From NCBI RefSeq assembly GCF_913055835.1, contig NZ_CAJXKQ010000006.1, positions 62,001 to 126,000 on the forward strand: a stretch of 64,000 nt of DNA, given 5' to 3'. Position 1 is the first letter of the stretch; each line of letters opens with the position of its first letter. Both the position numbers and the translations under genes were made by a program. This document shows, piece after piece, positions 54,584-62,829 of this stretch. This stretch comes from an uncultured Marinobacter sp. (GTDB lineage Bacteria > Pseudomonadota > Gammaproteobacteria > Pseudomonadales > Oleiphilaceae). The notes under the pieces were generated by a model. That model did no database searches, was not told the origin of the DNA, and worked only from the letters and a program-made list of their open reading frames with translations.

Positions 54584-56209
54584 ATGAAAAAACACTACTC
54601 CATCCGCTTCCTGTTGCTTGCCGCCCTGGCGGCTGCTTTCTCACTGGTGCTCGTATTTACTGTGCTCTACAGCGCAGACTCCCAGCGTGATCATCTCGAA
54701 GAGTTCAGCCACAAATACGTGGACGGGCTGGCAAAATCCTATTTCGATGGCCTGAACACCATGATGGTCACCGGCACCATTGGCAATCGGGATGTGCTCC
54801 GGCAAAAGGTGATGGCATCCGAAGATATCCTGGATGTGAGGGTGATTCGGAGTGATCATCTGAACCGCACCTTTGGCGCTGGTAATGCATCGGAGCAGAA
54901 AAGGGAGCCCCTGGATGAGCAAGCACTGGCTGGTGAGCGGGTGGAATCCTATTCGAGCAATGAAGATGGTCGAGTCTATACGCTGATTGAGCCGGTGATC
55001 GCCATGGAAAACTACCAGGGCGTGAACTGTCTGGGCTGTCATCAGGCCAATGAAGGCGACGTTCTCGGCGCCATTCGGGTGGATTATTCCATGGCTGAGA
55101 GCGATGCCCGTTTGCAGCAGCAGTTGCTGACCAGTGGTGGCATTCAGGTCGCCATCTTTGCTGCGGTTTTCTTCCTGACCGCGGCCGCATTGAGTCGACT
55201 GGTGTTTTCCCGTCTGCGGAGACTCCACGACCGAATGGACGAGATTTCCAGCAACTCTGATCTGACTATTGAGCTGGACGTTACCCGTAACGATGAGATC
55301 GGTTCTGTCTCGCGGGCCTTCAACCGAATGATGGCGAAGATACGGGAGAGTATGAATACCGTAATGGACAACGCCGAACAGGTGGAACAGGCGGCCAGAA
55401 GCATTGCGGGAAAGGCTGACACGACAGAGCGGGAAGTACTCGCCCAACGTGACAACACCGACCAGGTTGCCAGTGCCACCACCGAAATGGCCGCCTCAGC
55501 GGTTCAGGTCCGGGAAAACGCCATGCACACCACCCGAAAATCCGCAGATACGGCGGAGTCCGCTAGCAAGGGTGAACGCCTTGCCCGCAATGCGGTTGAG
55601 GGCATCGAGGCCCTGAACAGTGAGGTTCAGAGTGGCGCACAGCGTATTGAACAACTGGATCAACGCACCAGCCAGATGTCGGACATGCTGGAGGTGATTT
55701 CCAATATTGCCGACCAGACCAACCTGCTGGCCCTCAATGCCGCGATCGAGGCTGCGCGGGCCGGTGAGCAGGGGCGGGGTTTTTCGGTGGTGGCCGATGA
55801 GGTTCGTGCACTTGCCTCTCGAACCCAGGATTCCACTGAGGAGATCCGGAAAACCATCAATGGACTGAAAGGCGAGGTTGTCGATTGTGTGGCCACCATG
55901 CGCCACGCTTCCGAGATGGCAGAGCAGCAGGTCTCGGCCATTCTGACCGTGGAGTCGGAATTACAGACCATTGCCGCGGCCGTGCGCGAGATCACCGATC
56001 TCAATCAGGAAATGGAAAGTGCCGCCAACGAGCAGAGCGATGTCTCCGAATCCATCAATCACAACGTGATTGAAATCAGCCGTTCAGCAGAGCAGACCTC
56101 CGGGGATGCCAAGGAAACGGCCCGAATTGCCGGTGACCTGCTGGTTATGGCGGAGAATCTCAGGAAAACCATCGAACAGTTCAGGCTGAATCAGGAAGGC
56201 CGCCCATAA
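54584..56209 (+). CDS. Methyl-accepting chemotaxis protein with periplasmic CXXCH haem motif
   Basis: 541 residues. A first membrane helix (about 7-28), a periplasmic segment to about 180 with a CLGCH motif at 149-153, and a second helix (GGIQVAIFAAVFFLTAAALS). HAMP follows (LRRLHDRMDEISSNSDLTIEL), then a classical MCP signalling hairpin with [20 protein letters not shown] at the tip. A CXXCH in a periplasmic sensor suggests covalent haem c binding and redox or gas sensing; haem attachment is inferred. No C-terminal NWETF-type CheR pentapeptide is present. Start ATG 54584 has only a weak ribosome site. Confidence 0.9.
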   Translation: MKKHYSIRFLLLAALAAAFSLVLVFTVLYSADSQRDHLEEFSHKYVDGLAKSYFDGLNTMMVTGTIGNRDVLRQKVMASEDILDVRVIRSDHLNRTFGAGNASEQKREPLDEQALAGERVESYSSNEDGRVYTLIEPVIAMENYQGVNCLGCHQANEGDVLGAIRVDYSMAESDARLQQQLLTSGGIQVAIFAAVFFLTAAALSRLVFSRLRRLHDRMDEISSNSDLTIELDVTRNDEIGSVSRAFNRMMAKIRESMNTVMDNAEQVEQAARSIAGKADTTEREVLAQRDNTDQVASATTEMAASAVQVRENAMHTTRKSADTAESASKGERLARNAVEGIEALNSEVQSGAQRIEQLDQRTSQMSDMLEVISNIADQTNLLALNAAIEAARAGEQGRGFSVVADEVRALASRTQDSTEEIRKTINGLKGEVVDCVATMRHASEMAEQQVSAILTVESELQTIAAAVREITDLNQEMESAANEQSDVSESINHNVIEISRSAEQTSGDAKETARIAGDLLVMAENLRKTIEQFRLNQEGRP

Positions 56210-56240
56210 AAAAAGCGGCCTGGGGCTGAAGAAAGGTTCA
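56206..56240 (-). terminator. Terminator of the MBL hydrolase gene
   Basis: GGGGCTGAA (56222-56230) pairs with TTCAGCCCC. On the minus strand it runs into GCCGC and seven T. The stem includes the stop codon of the hydrolase gene. The chemoreceptor gene converges on the same hairpin from the other side. Confidence 0.7.
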
Positions 56241-56885
56241 GCCCCGGTGGTCGGAGACGAAGGGGTTGGTGGCACGTTCCTGACCAAAGGTGGACATCGG
56301 ACCGTGTCCGGGAATGAACGCAACCTCGTCGCCGAGCGGGAACAGCTGTTCCTTGATTGAGCGGATCAGTGTTGCGTGATCACCCTTTGGAAAGTCCGTG
56401 CGCCCGATTGAGCCATGAAACAGCACGTCACCGACCAGTGCCAGACCGGACTCCTTGTGGTAGAAAACTACATGACCTGGCGTGTGGCCCGGGCAGTGAA
56501 GTACGTCCAGGGTCTGATTTCCCACGGTGACCTGCTCCCCACCTTCCAGCCAGCGATCCGGGGTGAATACTTCCGGTGCCGGAAAACCGAACATTTGCGC
56601 CTGCTGGGGCAGGCCGACAATCCAGAAATTGTCTTCCTTCTGCGGCCCCTCAACGGGAATTCCCAGTGCTTTCGACAGCTCTGCGGTTCCGCCGGCGTGG
56701 TCAATGTGGGCATGAGTAAGCAGAATCTTCTCGACCGTTACGCCTTCCTCGCCAACCGCAGCGCGGATTCGGTCGAGATCCCCACCGGGATCTACAACAG
56801 CGGCCTTTCGGGTTTGCTCACACCAGATGAGTGAGCAGTTCTGCTGGAAAGGCGTGACGGGAATGATTCTGTAGTTCAGTGACAT
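56238..56885 (-). CDS. MBL-fold metallohydrolase, glyoxalase II-like (YcbL type)
   Basis: 215 residues. The binuclear metal site is HAHIDH (with the Asp) after [33 protein letters not shown], and the final His in FIPGHGPMS. Short single-domain proteins of this type hydrolyse S-lactoylglutathione or related thioesters. A link with gloA at 17066 is functional at best, since the genes are far apart. Start ATG 56885; a TTG at 56897 is open in the same frame. Confidence 0.9.
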   Translation of the reverse strand: MSLNYRIIPVTPFQQNCSLIWCEQTRKAAVVDPGGDLDRIRAAVGEEGVTVEKILLTHAHIDHAGGTAELSKALGIPVEGPQKEDNFWIVGLPQQAQMFGFPAPEVFTPDRWLEGGEQVTVGNQTLDVLHCPGHTPGHVVFYHKESGLALVGDVLFHGSIGRTDFPKGDHATLIRSIKEQLFPLGDEVAFIPGHGPMSTFGQERATNPFVSDHRG

Positions 56886-56921
56886 ACCTGTTCTCAATGG
56901 CTGAATAAATGGCTGATCCCG

Positions 56922-57500
56922 TCAGTTTACTGGAACTTGCCGCGTCACAACGAACGCGCCCCGCAAATCGCCCTCGGAGAAGCCAGTCGCCTTGTCTTCA
57001 GGATAGAGTTCAGCCAGTTTTGCCTTTACGTCCGGAGCGATGGACTTGCCGTGACAGCCGAGGCAAAGCTTCTGTGTCGGGATGGCGCTCATATACTGGA
57101 ATGCCGGCTGTCCGGACGCTTCCGAGACCTGCCAGACCTCTACCGGTTTTCCGTTCCTGACCGGCTGTTTGTCCATGGCCAGCAGTTGGATCTCCTGCCA
57201 GTCGGTGGGGGTGTTCTCCGGATTCCGGACTTTCAGACTGGTCCGACTGATGGTCCAGCCGCCGCTGCTGTTGTTCCTGGCGATTTCGGGTGCGGCAGTC
57301 TTGCAAACACCAATACCGTTTGTGAGGCCGCCTTCTTTGATGGCCGCCTGGAGCGCCTGCTTCAGTGAGCCGCCGAAACTTTTTACCAGGGAACGTGCTT
57401 CGGCAACCAGCGCTTCCGGATTATCTGTCTGGGGTTGGGTGAGCAATGGCATCGAAAGCAAGGAGCATAACAAGGCTGTGGTGATGATCGGTTTGGTCAT
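56922..57500 (-). CDS. DUF3365 (Tll0287-like) periplasmic c-type haem protein
   Basis: 192 residues with a signal peptide (ITTALLCSLLSMPLLTQP). The DUF3365/Tll0287-like PAS-related domain follows (VKSFGGSLKQALQAAIKEGG, VCKTAAPEIA, WTISRTSLKVRNPENTPTDW), and CLGCHGK has haem ligand motif Cys146, Cys149 and His150. Family proteins bind one haem c and are thought to sense redox or NO. It is transcribed toward the hydrolase gene. A GGGAGAG site precedes ATG 57500. Confidence 0.88.
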   Translation of the reverse strand: MTKPIITTALLCSLLSMPLLTQPQTDNPEALVAEARSLVKSFGGSLKQALQAAIKEGGLTNGIGVCKTAAPEIARNNSSGGWTISRTSLKVRNPENTPTDWQEIQLLAMDKQPVRNGKPVEVWQVSEASGQPAFQYMSAIPTQKLCLGCHGKSIAPDVKAKLAELYPEDKATGFSEGDLRGAFVVTRQVPVN

Positions 57501-57652
57501 TGAATCTCTCCCGGGCGTGTTGGGTTTTGGAATAAGTATATAACAAATAAACAGTCCCAAATTGAGCCAGGACAGATTCCGGTCGAGGAGTCAGAATCGA
57601 GCACTTCTTCAAATAAACCTTCACCGACTCTGAAAGCTCCGAGGGAGGCGAG

Positions 57653-58276
57653 CTAGTCCGGAACCTGCTCAATAAGCGCAACCAAATCCTGACGAATTTC
57701 TTCTGGGCTCAGGTCCGGGCGTATTAGCAGGCGGGCGTTGCCGGTGCGATCAAAGACATAAACTGCACTGCTATGAGAAACCTCGTAGTTTCCATCCTCA
57801 TCGGGTTTCTCATAACCGAAGGTTGTTCGATATCGTTTTGCCAGTTCGCGAAGCTGGGATTCACTCCCGGTGAGTCCCACAATATTGTCACCGAAAAAAT
57901 CCACGTAATTTGCCAGGCGTTCCGGCGTATCACGCTTTGGGTCAACACTTACGAATAAGGTGAGCACTTCATCCTGAAGCTCGGGGCCAAGGCCATTGGT
58001 CGCCTGATTGAGCTTTTGCAGGGCCGTCGGGCAAACATCGGGGCATGAGGTGAAACCGAAAAACAGCATTCGCACGCGGCCGCTGTAATCATTGCCAGAC
58101 ACAGGTTCGCCCTGACTGTCAGTCAGAGTGAATTCCAACTCGGGCATCAGGCCACTGATATCTTTGCCGTGCCACTCCTCATCGTTACCGAGGCAACCAG
58201 CAAGGAGTATCGACAGGACCAGCAATGAGATGGACGTTAAGGCCTTGGTACGTTGTCGCCGGAAGTACATGCTCAT
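57653..58276 (-). CDS. SCO1/SenC family copper-binding lipoprotein
   Basis: 207 residues. Lipoprotein signal with lipobox LAGC (Cys28), thioredoxin-like fold, copper ligands in FTSCPDVCP (CxxxC) and the His in YEVSHSSAVYV, with FVSVDPKRDTPE. SCO proteins deliver copper to the CuA or CuB site of cytochrome oxidase. The start overlaps the stop of the CtaG-type gene by four bases (ATGA), so the pair is coupled. Confidence 0.92.
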   Translation of the reverse strand: MSMYFRRQRTKALTSISLLVLSILLAGCLGNDEEWHGKDISGLMPELEFTLTDSQGEPVSGNDYSGRVRMLFFGFTSCPDVCPTALQKLNQATNGLGPELQDEVLTLFVSVDPKRDTPERLANYVDFFGDNIVGLTGSESQLRELAKRYRTTFGYEKPDEDGNYEVSHSSAVYVFDRTGNARLLIRPDLSPEEIRQDLVALIEQVPD

Positions 58277-59115
58277 GACGCCCTTTCCTCAAGATTTGTG
58301 GAGTGATTCGTGTATTTGCCGTCTTCGCGCATGGCACGACGAAGGATAAGCAGAATGCCGATAATGCTCATCATTGCCGGTGGAATGTAAGTCAATAGGC
58401 CCCCGAGGAACTGGTCGACTTCGGGATCCAGCGGCCAGGCGCGGCCACAGACCTCGTAAACGTCGTAGACCATGTCTCGCGAAAACACGATCCAGGCCCC
58501 CAGAATCATCTGGAGCACACCTGCCACAGCCAGAATCAAAATGCGTTTGCCATAACCCAGTGATGAGGTGATCGCCGGCGGTCGCGGGTCGAAGATTAGC
58601 CACCAGAACAGCAGGCCATCCAGCAACATGCTCCAGTTCATGATCCAATACAGGTCCCGGCTGAGCATGGCGTCGAAATGGATCGATGGCCAGAGCCAGA
58701 AGTAGATCAGTCCGACAAAGAGAAACAAGGCGATGAAAGGCTGCTGCAAAAGGTTATAGACCCGACCGAGTGGGCCCAACGCAAGCCCCCAGCGCGGGGA
58801 GATTTTAGCGAACCAGTACCGCATGACCGGTAAGGGGTTGGACAGGGCGATAAGGATCGGGCCGATGTGGTGCAGAATCAGATGCTGGCCCCGATGTACA
58901 AAAAACATGTATTGGGCGTAGTAGTCAAAGCGGGTTTGCATTACCCCGTAGCAAAGCATTACGCCCAGAACGAAGGTCACGATGCGCAGTGAGCCTGGCC
59001 GTTCATCCGCCGGCATGCGCACAATGCCAATGCCATAAAAGCCAAGCAGGAACATGTAGCTGAGTATCGTCAGCGGGGAAAAGTCGTACGGTAACAGATA
59101 ATCAAGTGGTGACAT
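58273..59115 (-). CDS. CtaG/caa3-type cytochrome c oxidase assembly membrane protein
   Basis: 280 residues, largely hydrophobic with about seven membrane helices. Motifs are FVHRGQHLILHHIGPILIALSNPL (cited as FVHRGQHLILHH and LIALSNPL), LYWIMNWSMLLDGLLFWWLI, LGYGKRILILAVAGVLQMI and an acidic PLDPEVDQFLGG region, matching the CtaG_Cox11-unrelated DUF1404/caa3_CtaG family. It helps insert copper into haem-copper oxidases. It is upstream of, and coupled to, the SCO gene. Confidence 0.88.
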   Translation of the reverse strand: MSPLDYLLPYDFSPLTILSYMFLLGFYGIGIVRMPADERPGSLRIVTFVLGVMLCYGVMQTRFDYYAQYMFFVHRGQHLILHHIGPILIALSNPLPVMRYWFAKISPRWGLALGPLGRVYNLLQQPFIALFLFVGLIYFWLWPSIHFDAMLSRDLYWIMNWSMLLDGLLFWWLIFDPRPPAITSSLGYGKRILILAVAGVLQMILGAWIVFSRDMVYDVYEVCGRAWPLDPEVDQFLGGLLTYIPPAMMSIIGILLILRRAMREDGKYTNHSTNLEERAS

Positions 59116-59210
59116 TATCGGCCTGGTTTTTGTTGCTTTTCCGGTACTCTACCTCTGCATTTACTGGCTCGTAAAATCGGCACGCCACAAGTGGGGGCGA
59201 TGCAAATCCG

Positions 59211-60116
59211 CTAGGTTCCGCAATGGGCTGTGTTCGGGCACGGATCATCCCCCCGCTCCCATTGGATAGTGGTGTGCTGGATACCAAAATGTTCCCTGAG
59301 CATGTCAGCGGCCTCGTTGATTACCCGGTCATCATTGGCGGGGTCGGGTTTGACCAGATGAACGGTGAGCGCATTTTCAGTGGTGCTCAGTGCCCAGATG
59401 TGAAGATGGTGGGCCGACTGCACGCCGGGAAGGTGCTCGAGATGTTCGATGACAGCTGAAGGGTCGATACCATTGGGAACGGCATCAACCGCAAGCTTGA
59501 CCGAGTCCTTGAGCAGCTGCCAGGTACCGAAGAAGATCACAGCGGCAATAACCAGGCTGACCACCGGGTCAATCCAGGCGAGGTCGGTGAACATCAGGAT
59601 GATGCCGGAAATCACCACGCCTACCGAGACTGCGGTATCGGCGGCCATGTGGAGGAACGCCCCGCGAATGTTGATGTCGCCCTTCTGGCCCTTGAGGAAC
59701 AGCAGCATGGTGGCGCCGTTGATCAGAACGCCTATGCCGGCAACCACGATGACTGTCAGGCCCGCGACACTGGCGGGGTTGGTCAGGCGCTGGATGGCCT
59801 CCCAGGTAATCCCTCCCACGGCGGCAATCAGAAACAGGGCATTGAACAACGCAGCCAGAATGGTGGTTTTCTTAAGACCGTAGGTTTTGCTGTGAGTTGC
59901 CGCCTTGCTGGCGAGCCAGCTTGCCAGCCACGCCATGATAAGCCCCATGACGTCACTCAGGTTATGGCCGGCGTCCGCGACGAGTGCCAAAGATCCTGAC
60001 AGCACTCCGTATACCGCCTCGATAATCACGAACAGGGTATTAAGAACGACCGCCAGAGCGAACGAGCGGTTGTGGGTGTTGAAGTGATGACTGTGATCGT
60101 GACCGTGGTCGTGCAT
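59211..60116 (-). CDS. Cation diffusion facilitator metal exporter (ZitB/CzcD-like)
   Basis: 301 residues with a His-rich N-terminus (MHDHGHDHSHHF), six membrane helices and the paired metal-site motifs VADAGHNLSD and LHMAADT (H-x3-D). A cytoplasmic domain follows with GVQSAHHLHIWALSTTENALT. It is expected to export Zn, Cd or Co in exchange for protons. ATG 60116 follows AGGAACAGG; the open frame to 60152 would have run into the operator. The operator upstream indicates control by a MerR-type metal sensor that is not encoded in this window. Confidence 0.93.
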   Translation of the reverse strand: MHDHGHDHSHHFNTHNRSFALAVVLNTLFVIIEAVYGVLSGSLALVADAGHNLSDVMGLIMAWLASWLASKAATHSKTYGLKKTTILAALFNALFLIAAVGGITWEAIQRLTNPASVAGLTVIVVAGIGVLINGATMLLFLKGQKGDINIRGAFLHMAADTAVSVGVVISGIILMFTDLAWIDPVVSLVIAAVIFFGTWQLLKDSVKLAVDAVPNGIDPSAVIEHLEHLPGVQSAHHLHIWALSTTENALTVHLVKPDPANDDRVINEAADMLREHFGIQHTTIQWERGDDPCPNTAHCGT

Positions 60117-60145
60117 GCCTGTTCCTGTTGCCGTAAATTGAACTT

Positions 60146-60180
60146 GTAGCATGAACCCTGTAGCTACTACAGGGTCAAGT
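60146..60180 (-). promoter_or_regulatory. MerR-family operator and promoter of the CDF gene
   Basis: A perfect 9-3-9 dyad, ACCCTGTAG-CTA-CTACAGGGT, at 60155-60175 resembles CadR/ZntR/PbrR boxes. On the minus strand TTGACC lies at its left edge and CATGCT follows after a 19-base spacer. This stretched spacing is what MerR-type activators untwist. The metal specificity (Cd, Zn, Pb or Cu) cannot be told. Confidence 0.85.
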
Positions 60181-60778
60181 TCTCGGTGGACGACTGCCAG
60201 TGCATGATCTACTCCAACGCCATTAAATCTGGGTATATCCTGGAAGTAGTCGGGGCCGTTGGGAAGGATTGAGGTTAGAGGCTGGTACCCCCGGCAGGAC
60301 TCATAAATATACTTAAGAAATTGTTTTGTATATAGCTAATCTTTTTTTATGTTGATATGTGCCCCCATTTGTACCCCCAAAATGGTTTGTGTGCGTTGGG
60401 GTGGGGCAATTCCTCAAGCAGTTTGATAGCAAGCTTTAATGTGCAAGCAGCAGCTAGATTGCGAGGTGATTCATGCCAGGCGACTCGTACCATCTACGCC
60501 AGAACTCAATTACAACATCATTTCAGATGTCCGTAATCTCCTCTGTTGCTGCGCACCACTTTGATGTCATTGTTGTTCCACTTTAAACAAAAGCGGACAT
60601 TCAGTCACGATCGAATGGCCAGACTAGCAAGCGGACCTTTTCCCGGGCCGAGTCACTCTACTTCTTCCCACCCGGGCCATCAGGAAGCAAGGGCCATGAG
60701 GATATTCGACAAAATGCCAAAGGGCGGAAAACTCTAATCAGCGGTGCAACTAAACAGGATGTATACAGGAGGATGCGG
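60181..60778. other. Long intergenic region with attachment-site signs
   Basis: No gene is called in about 600 bases. From about 60303 the composition turns A+T-rich (AAATATACTTAAGAAATT, TTTTTTTATG). A tandem CCCCCATTTGTACCCCCA lies at 60362-60379, a pattern often seen beside tyrosine-integrase attachment sites. The 63-codon ORF at 60546-60737 is not protein-like. Confidence 0.55.
60283..60302 (-). other. tRNA 3'-end fragment, probable attachment-site scar
   Basis: Reading on the minus strand, GAGTCCTGCCGGGGGTACCA fits tRNA positions 57-76: A58, C61 and the CCA end are at the conserved places and CCTGC would be the 3' half of a T stem. No tRNA body adjoins it. A copied 3' end alone is the usual mark left at the far end of an island that integrated in a tRNA gene. 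Confidence 0.55.
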
Positions 60779-62809
60779 TCAAGGGCTCCAATCTCTCGCT
60801 TCCCTCTCGGGCAGCGCCGGGCTGAAAAGATAGCCTTGAGCAACATCACACCCGAGACGGGCCAACCGTTCCGCTTGGCTTTCAGTCTCCACCCCCTCTG
60901 CTGTCACAGTCAAGCCGTACGCTTTGGCCAAGCCAATCATCGACTGAACAAAAAGCTCGCCTTTTGGGTCTTCCAGGTCGTCAATAAACGATTTATCGAT
61001 CTTGAGTTCGTCGACATCCAGCTTTTTCAAATAACTCAGAGAGGAGTATCCGGTGCCGAAGTCATCAAGGCTGACACGTATTCCGAGTGCCTTTAACCTT
61101 GACAGATTGCTGGCAACATCGGCTGTCATCTCAAGCACCATCCCTTCAGTAATTTCCAGCTCAATGGCGCTGGGTGGAAGAGATAACTTTTGCAGTTTAC
61201 TGACAATGGTGTCGTAAAATGCCGAATCGGAAAAATGGTTACCAGTAATGTTTACGGCAATTGGTAGAGCTTCTTCACCAGATGTCCACATTGAGAAAGC
61301 GATAGCAGCGACTTTGCGCAGTACGTAGCGATCCAATTCGGGGCCCAGCCCGGCTGCTTCTGCTACAGGAATGAATTCGCCCGGTGACACAGGACCCCAC
61401 TCGCAGTGATGCCAACGCGCCAAGGCCTCGTAACCACATTTTGTCCTGGACGCGAGGGCAATTTTGGGTTGGAGATACACTTCGATAGCTTCGGATGCGA
61501 GCGCGTTTTTGAGTGCTTGCTCTACCGCAATCCTTCGCAAAAGTTGTTGGTGATTAACATTTGTGAAGGTGGCAAGCGAAATGTTCCTGACTTTCGCCTC
61601 CCGCATCGCAGCTTCGGCCAAATCCGGCATGCGTCCCAAATCCGAGTTGTCGTCTGGAAAAAGAGCAATGCCAGCTTTCGAGTTCAGACGGTACTCTTCC
61701 CCGATGATTGAGTAAGGTCTTGCCAGTTTGCCTAGAACTGCATTCGCAACGTTCTCTGCCTCTGCCAAATCATGGACTGGAAACGCCATAATCAATTCGT
61801 CACCACCGAGCCTGGCGATCTGACCTTCGGGAGGCAGGAGCGACGCCATTCGGCGCGCGATCTGTACAATTACCCGATTGCCTACATCGTAACCATAACG
61901 CTGGTTTATCTGCGTTAGACGGTCCGGGTCGACACAGATAAATGCATACCGACTCGATATCTTTACGGTAGATCGTAAATGTTCAAGGAGGGCAGGAACC
62001 CGGAGTAATCCTGTGAGCTGGTCATGGTCCTTCAGAAATTCGGCTCTCAACAGCGCAAGTTCTCGATCTGATACATCCACGCCAAGCCCTTGAAGCTCCA
62101 ATTCGCCTGTTACGGTGTTCGCTACTTTCCGGAATGACCACTCGGCATGCGCTGGTGTTCCATTCGTCTTCATCTCAAATTGGAGATTAATCTCGTCGCT
62201 TCGATGAGACGCAAGGAACTCATGCAATTTTAGTGTGCTGTCCGTTGAGCCCTCTGCAAGAAAATGGGCAAGATGGACACCGACCAATTCATCATAAGAC
62301 TTGCCGAGAATCGTTGTTAGAGAGGCATTGGCAAAAGTCAGGCGTAGCTGATCATCAAGGCGGCAAATGAAGTACTTCTGACTTTCTATGATGTCCCGGT
62401 AGCGCTTTTCTGCACGCTCCAGATCGGCCAGAGCATGGAAATGATCCGTCAAATCATGACAGATACCAACAAAATAGGACTCTCCACCGACCTTGAACTC
62501 ACCAACGGACAGGTGCATCGGAAAGGTTTCGCCGGATTTCTTACGCCCCGTAGTGCGCCTCCCGATACCAATGATTTTGGCATGGCCGCTGTTCAAGTAG
62601 GACTCGATATAGCCGTCATGAGCACTGCGATCGGGCTCGGGCATCAGCATGCTGACGTTGTTGCCCAAGCATTCTGATGGCACGTACCCAAATATTCGCT
62701 CCATCGAATCAGAAACGCGCTGTATTGTTCCGCGTTTGTCGATGAGCACGACCGCATCGGCGGCTGCGCTCAAAACGGCTGATAACGGATCATCCTTTTC
62801 TAGCAGCAT
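60779..62809 (-). CDS. PAS-PAS-GGDEF-EAL cyclic-di-GMP signalling protein
   Basis: 676 residues, no membrane helix. Two PAS domains (VLSAAADAVVLIDKRGTIQRV; YRDIIESQKYFICRLDDQLRL), then a GGDEF domain whose motif reads GGDEL at 335-339. The EAL domain has EAL at 461-463 plus NITGNHFSD, ELEITEGMV, DDFGTGYSSL, KIDKSFI, TAEGVET and QGYLFSPA. All catalytic and metal-binding positions of an active phosphodiesterase are present. GGDEL departs from consensus in the last residue only, so cyclase activity is open. AGGGA lies just before ATG 62809. It lies 20 bases after the MCP gene and is probably cotranscribed with it. Confidence 0.92.
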   Translation of the reverse strand: MLLEKDDPLSAVLSAAADAVVLIDKRGTIQRVSDSMERIFGYVPSECLGNNVSMLMPEPDRSAHDGYIESYLNSGHAKIIGIGRRTTGRKKSGETFPMHLSVGEFKVGGESYFVGICHDLTDHFHALADLERAEKRYRDIIESQKYFICRLDDQLRLTFANASLTTILGKSYDELVGVHLAHFLAEGSTDSTLKLHEFLASHRSDEINLQFEMKTNGTPAHAEWSFRKVANTVTGELELQGLGVDVSDRELALLRAEFLKDHDQLTGLLRVPALLEHLRSTVKISSRYAFICVDPDRLTQINQRYGYDVGNRVIVQIARRMASLLPPEGQIARLGGDELIMAFPVHDLAEAENVANAVLGKLARPYSIIGEEYRLNSKAGIALFPDDNSDLGRMPDLAEAAMREAKVRNISLATFTNVNHQQLLRRIAVEQALKNALASEAIEVYLQPKIALASRTKCGYEALARWHHCEWGPVSPGEFIPVAEAAGLGPELDRYVLRKVAAIAFSMWTSGEEALPIAVNITGNHFSDSAFYDTIVSKLQKLSLPPSAIELEITEGMVLEMTADVASNLSRLKALGIRVSLDDFGTGYSSLSYLKKLDVDELKIDKSFIDDLEDPKGELFVQSMIGLAKAYGLTVTAEGVETESQAERLARLGCDVAQGYLFSPALPEREARDWSP

Positions 62810-62829
62810 TTCCCTGTCCAGTTAACAAG

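Noticed and set aside
60546..60737. A 63-codon ORF in the att-like spacer
   Set aside because: Composition rich in His, Ser and Pro, no ribosome site, and located in a region of mixed scars.
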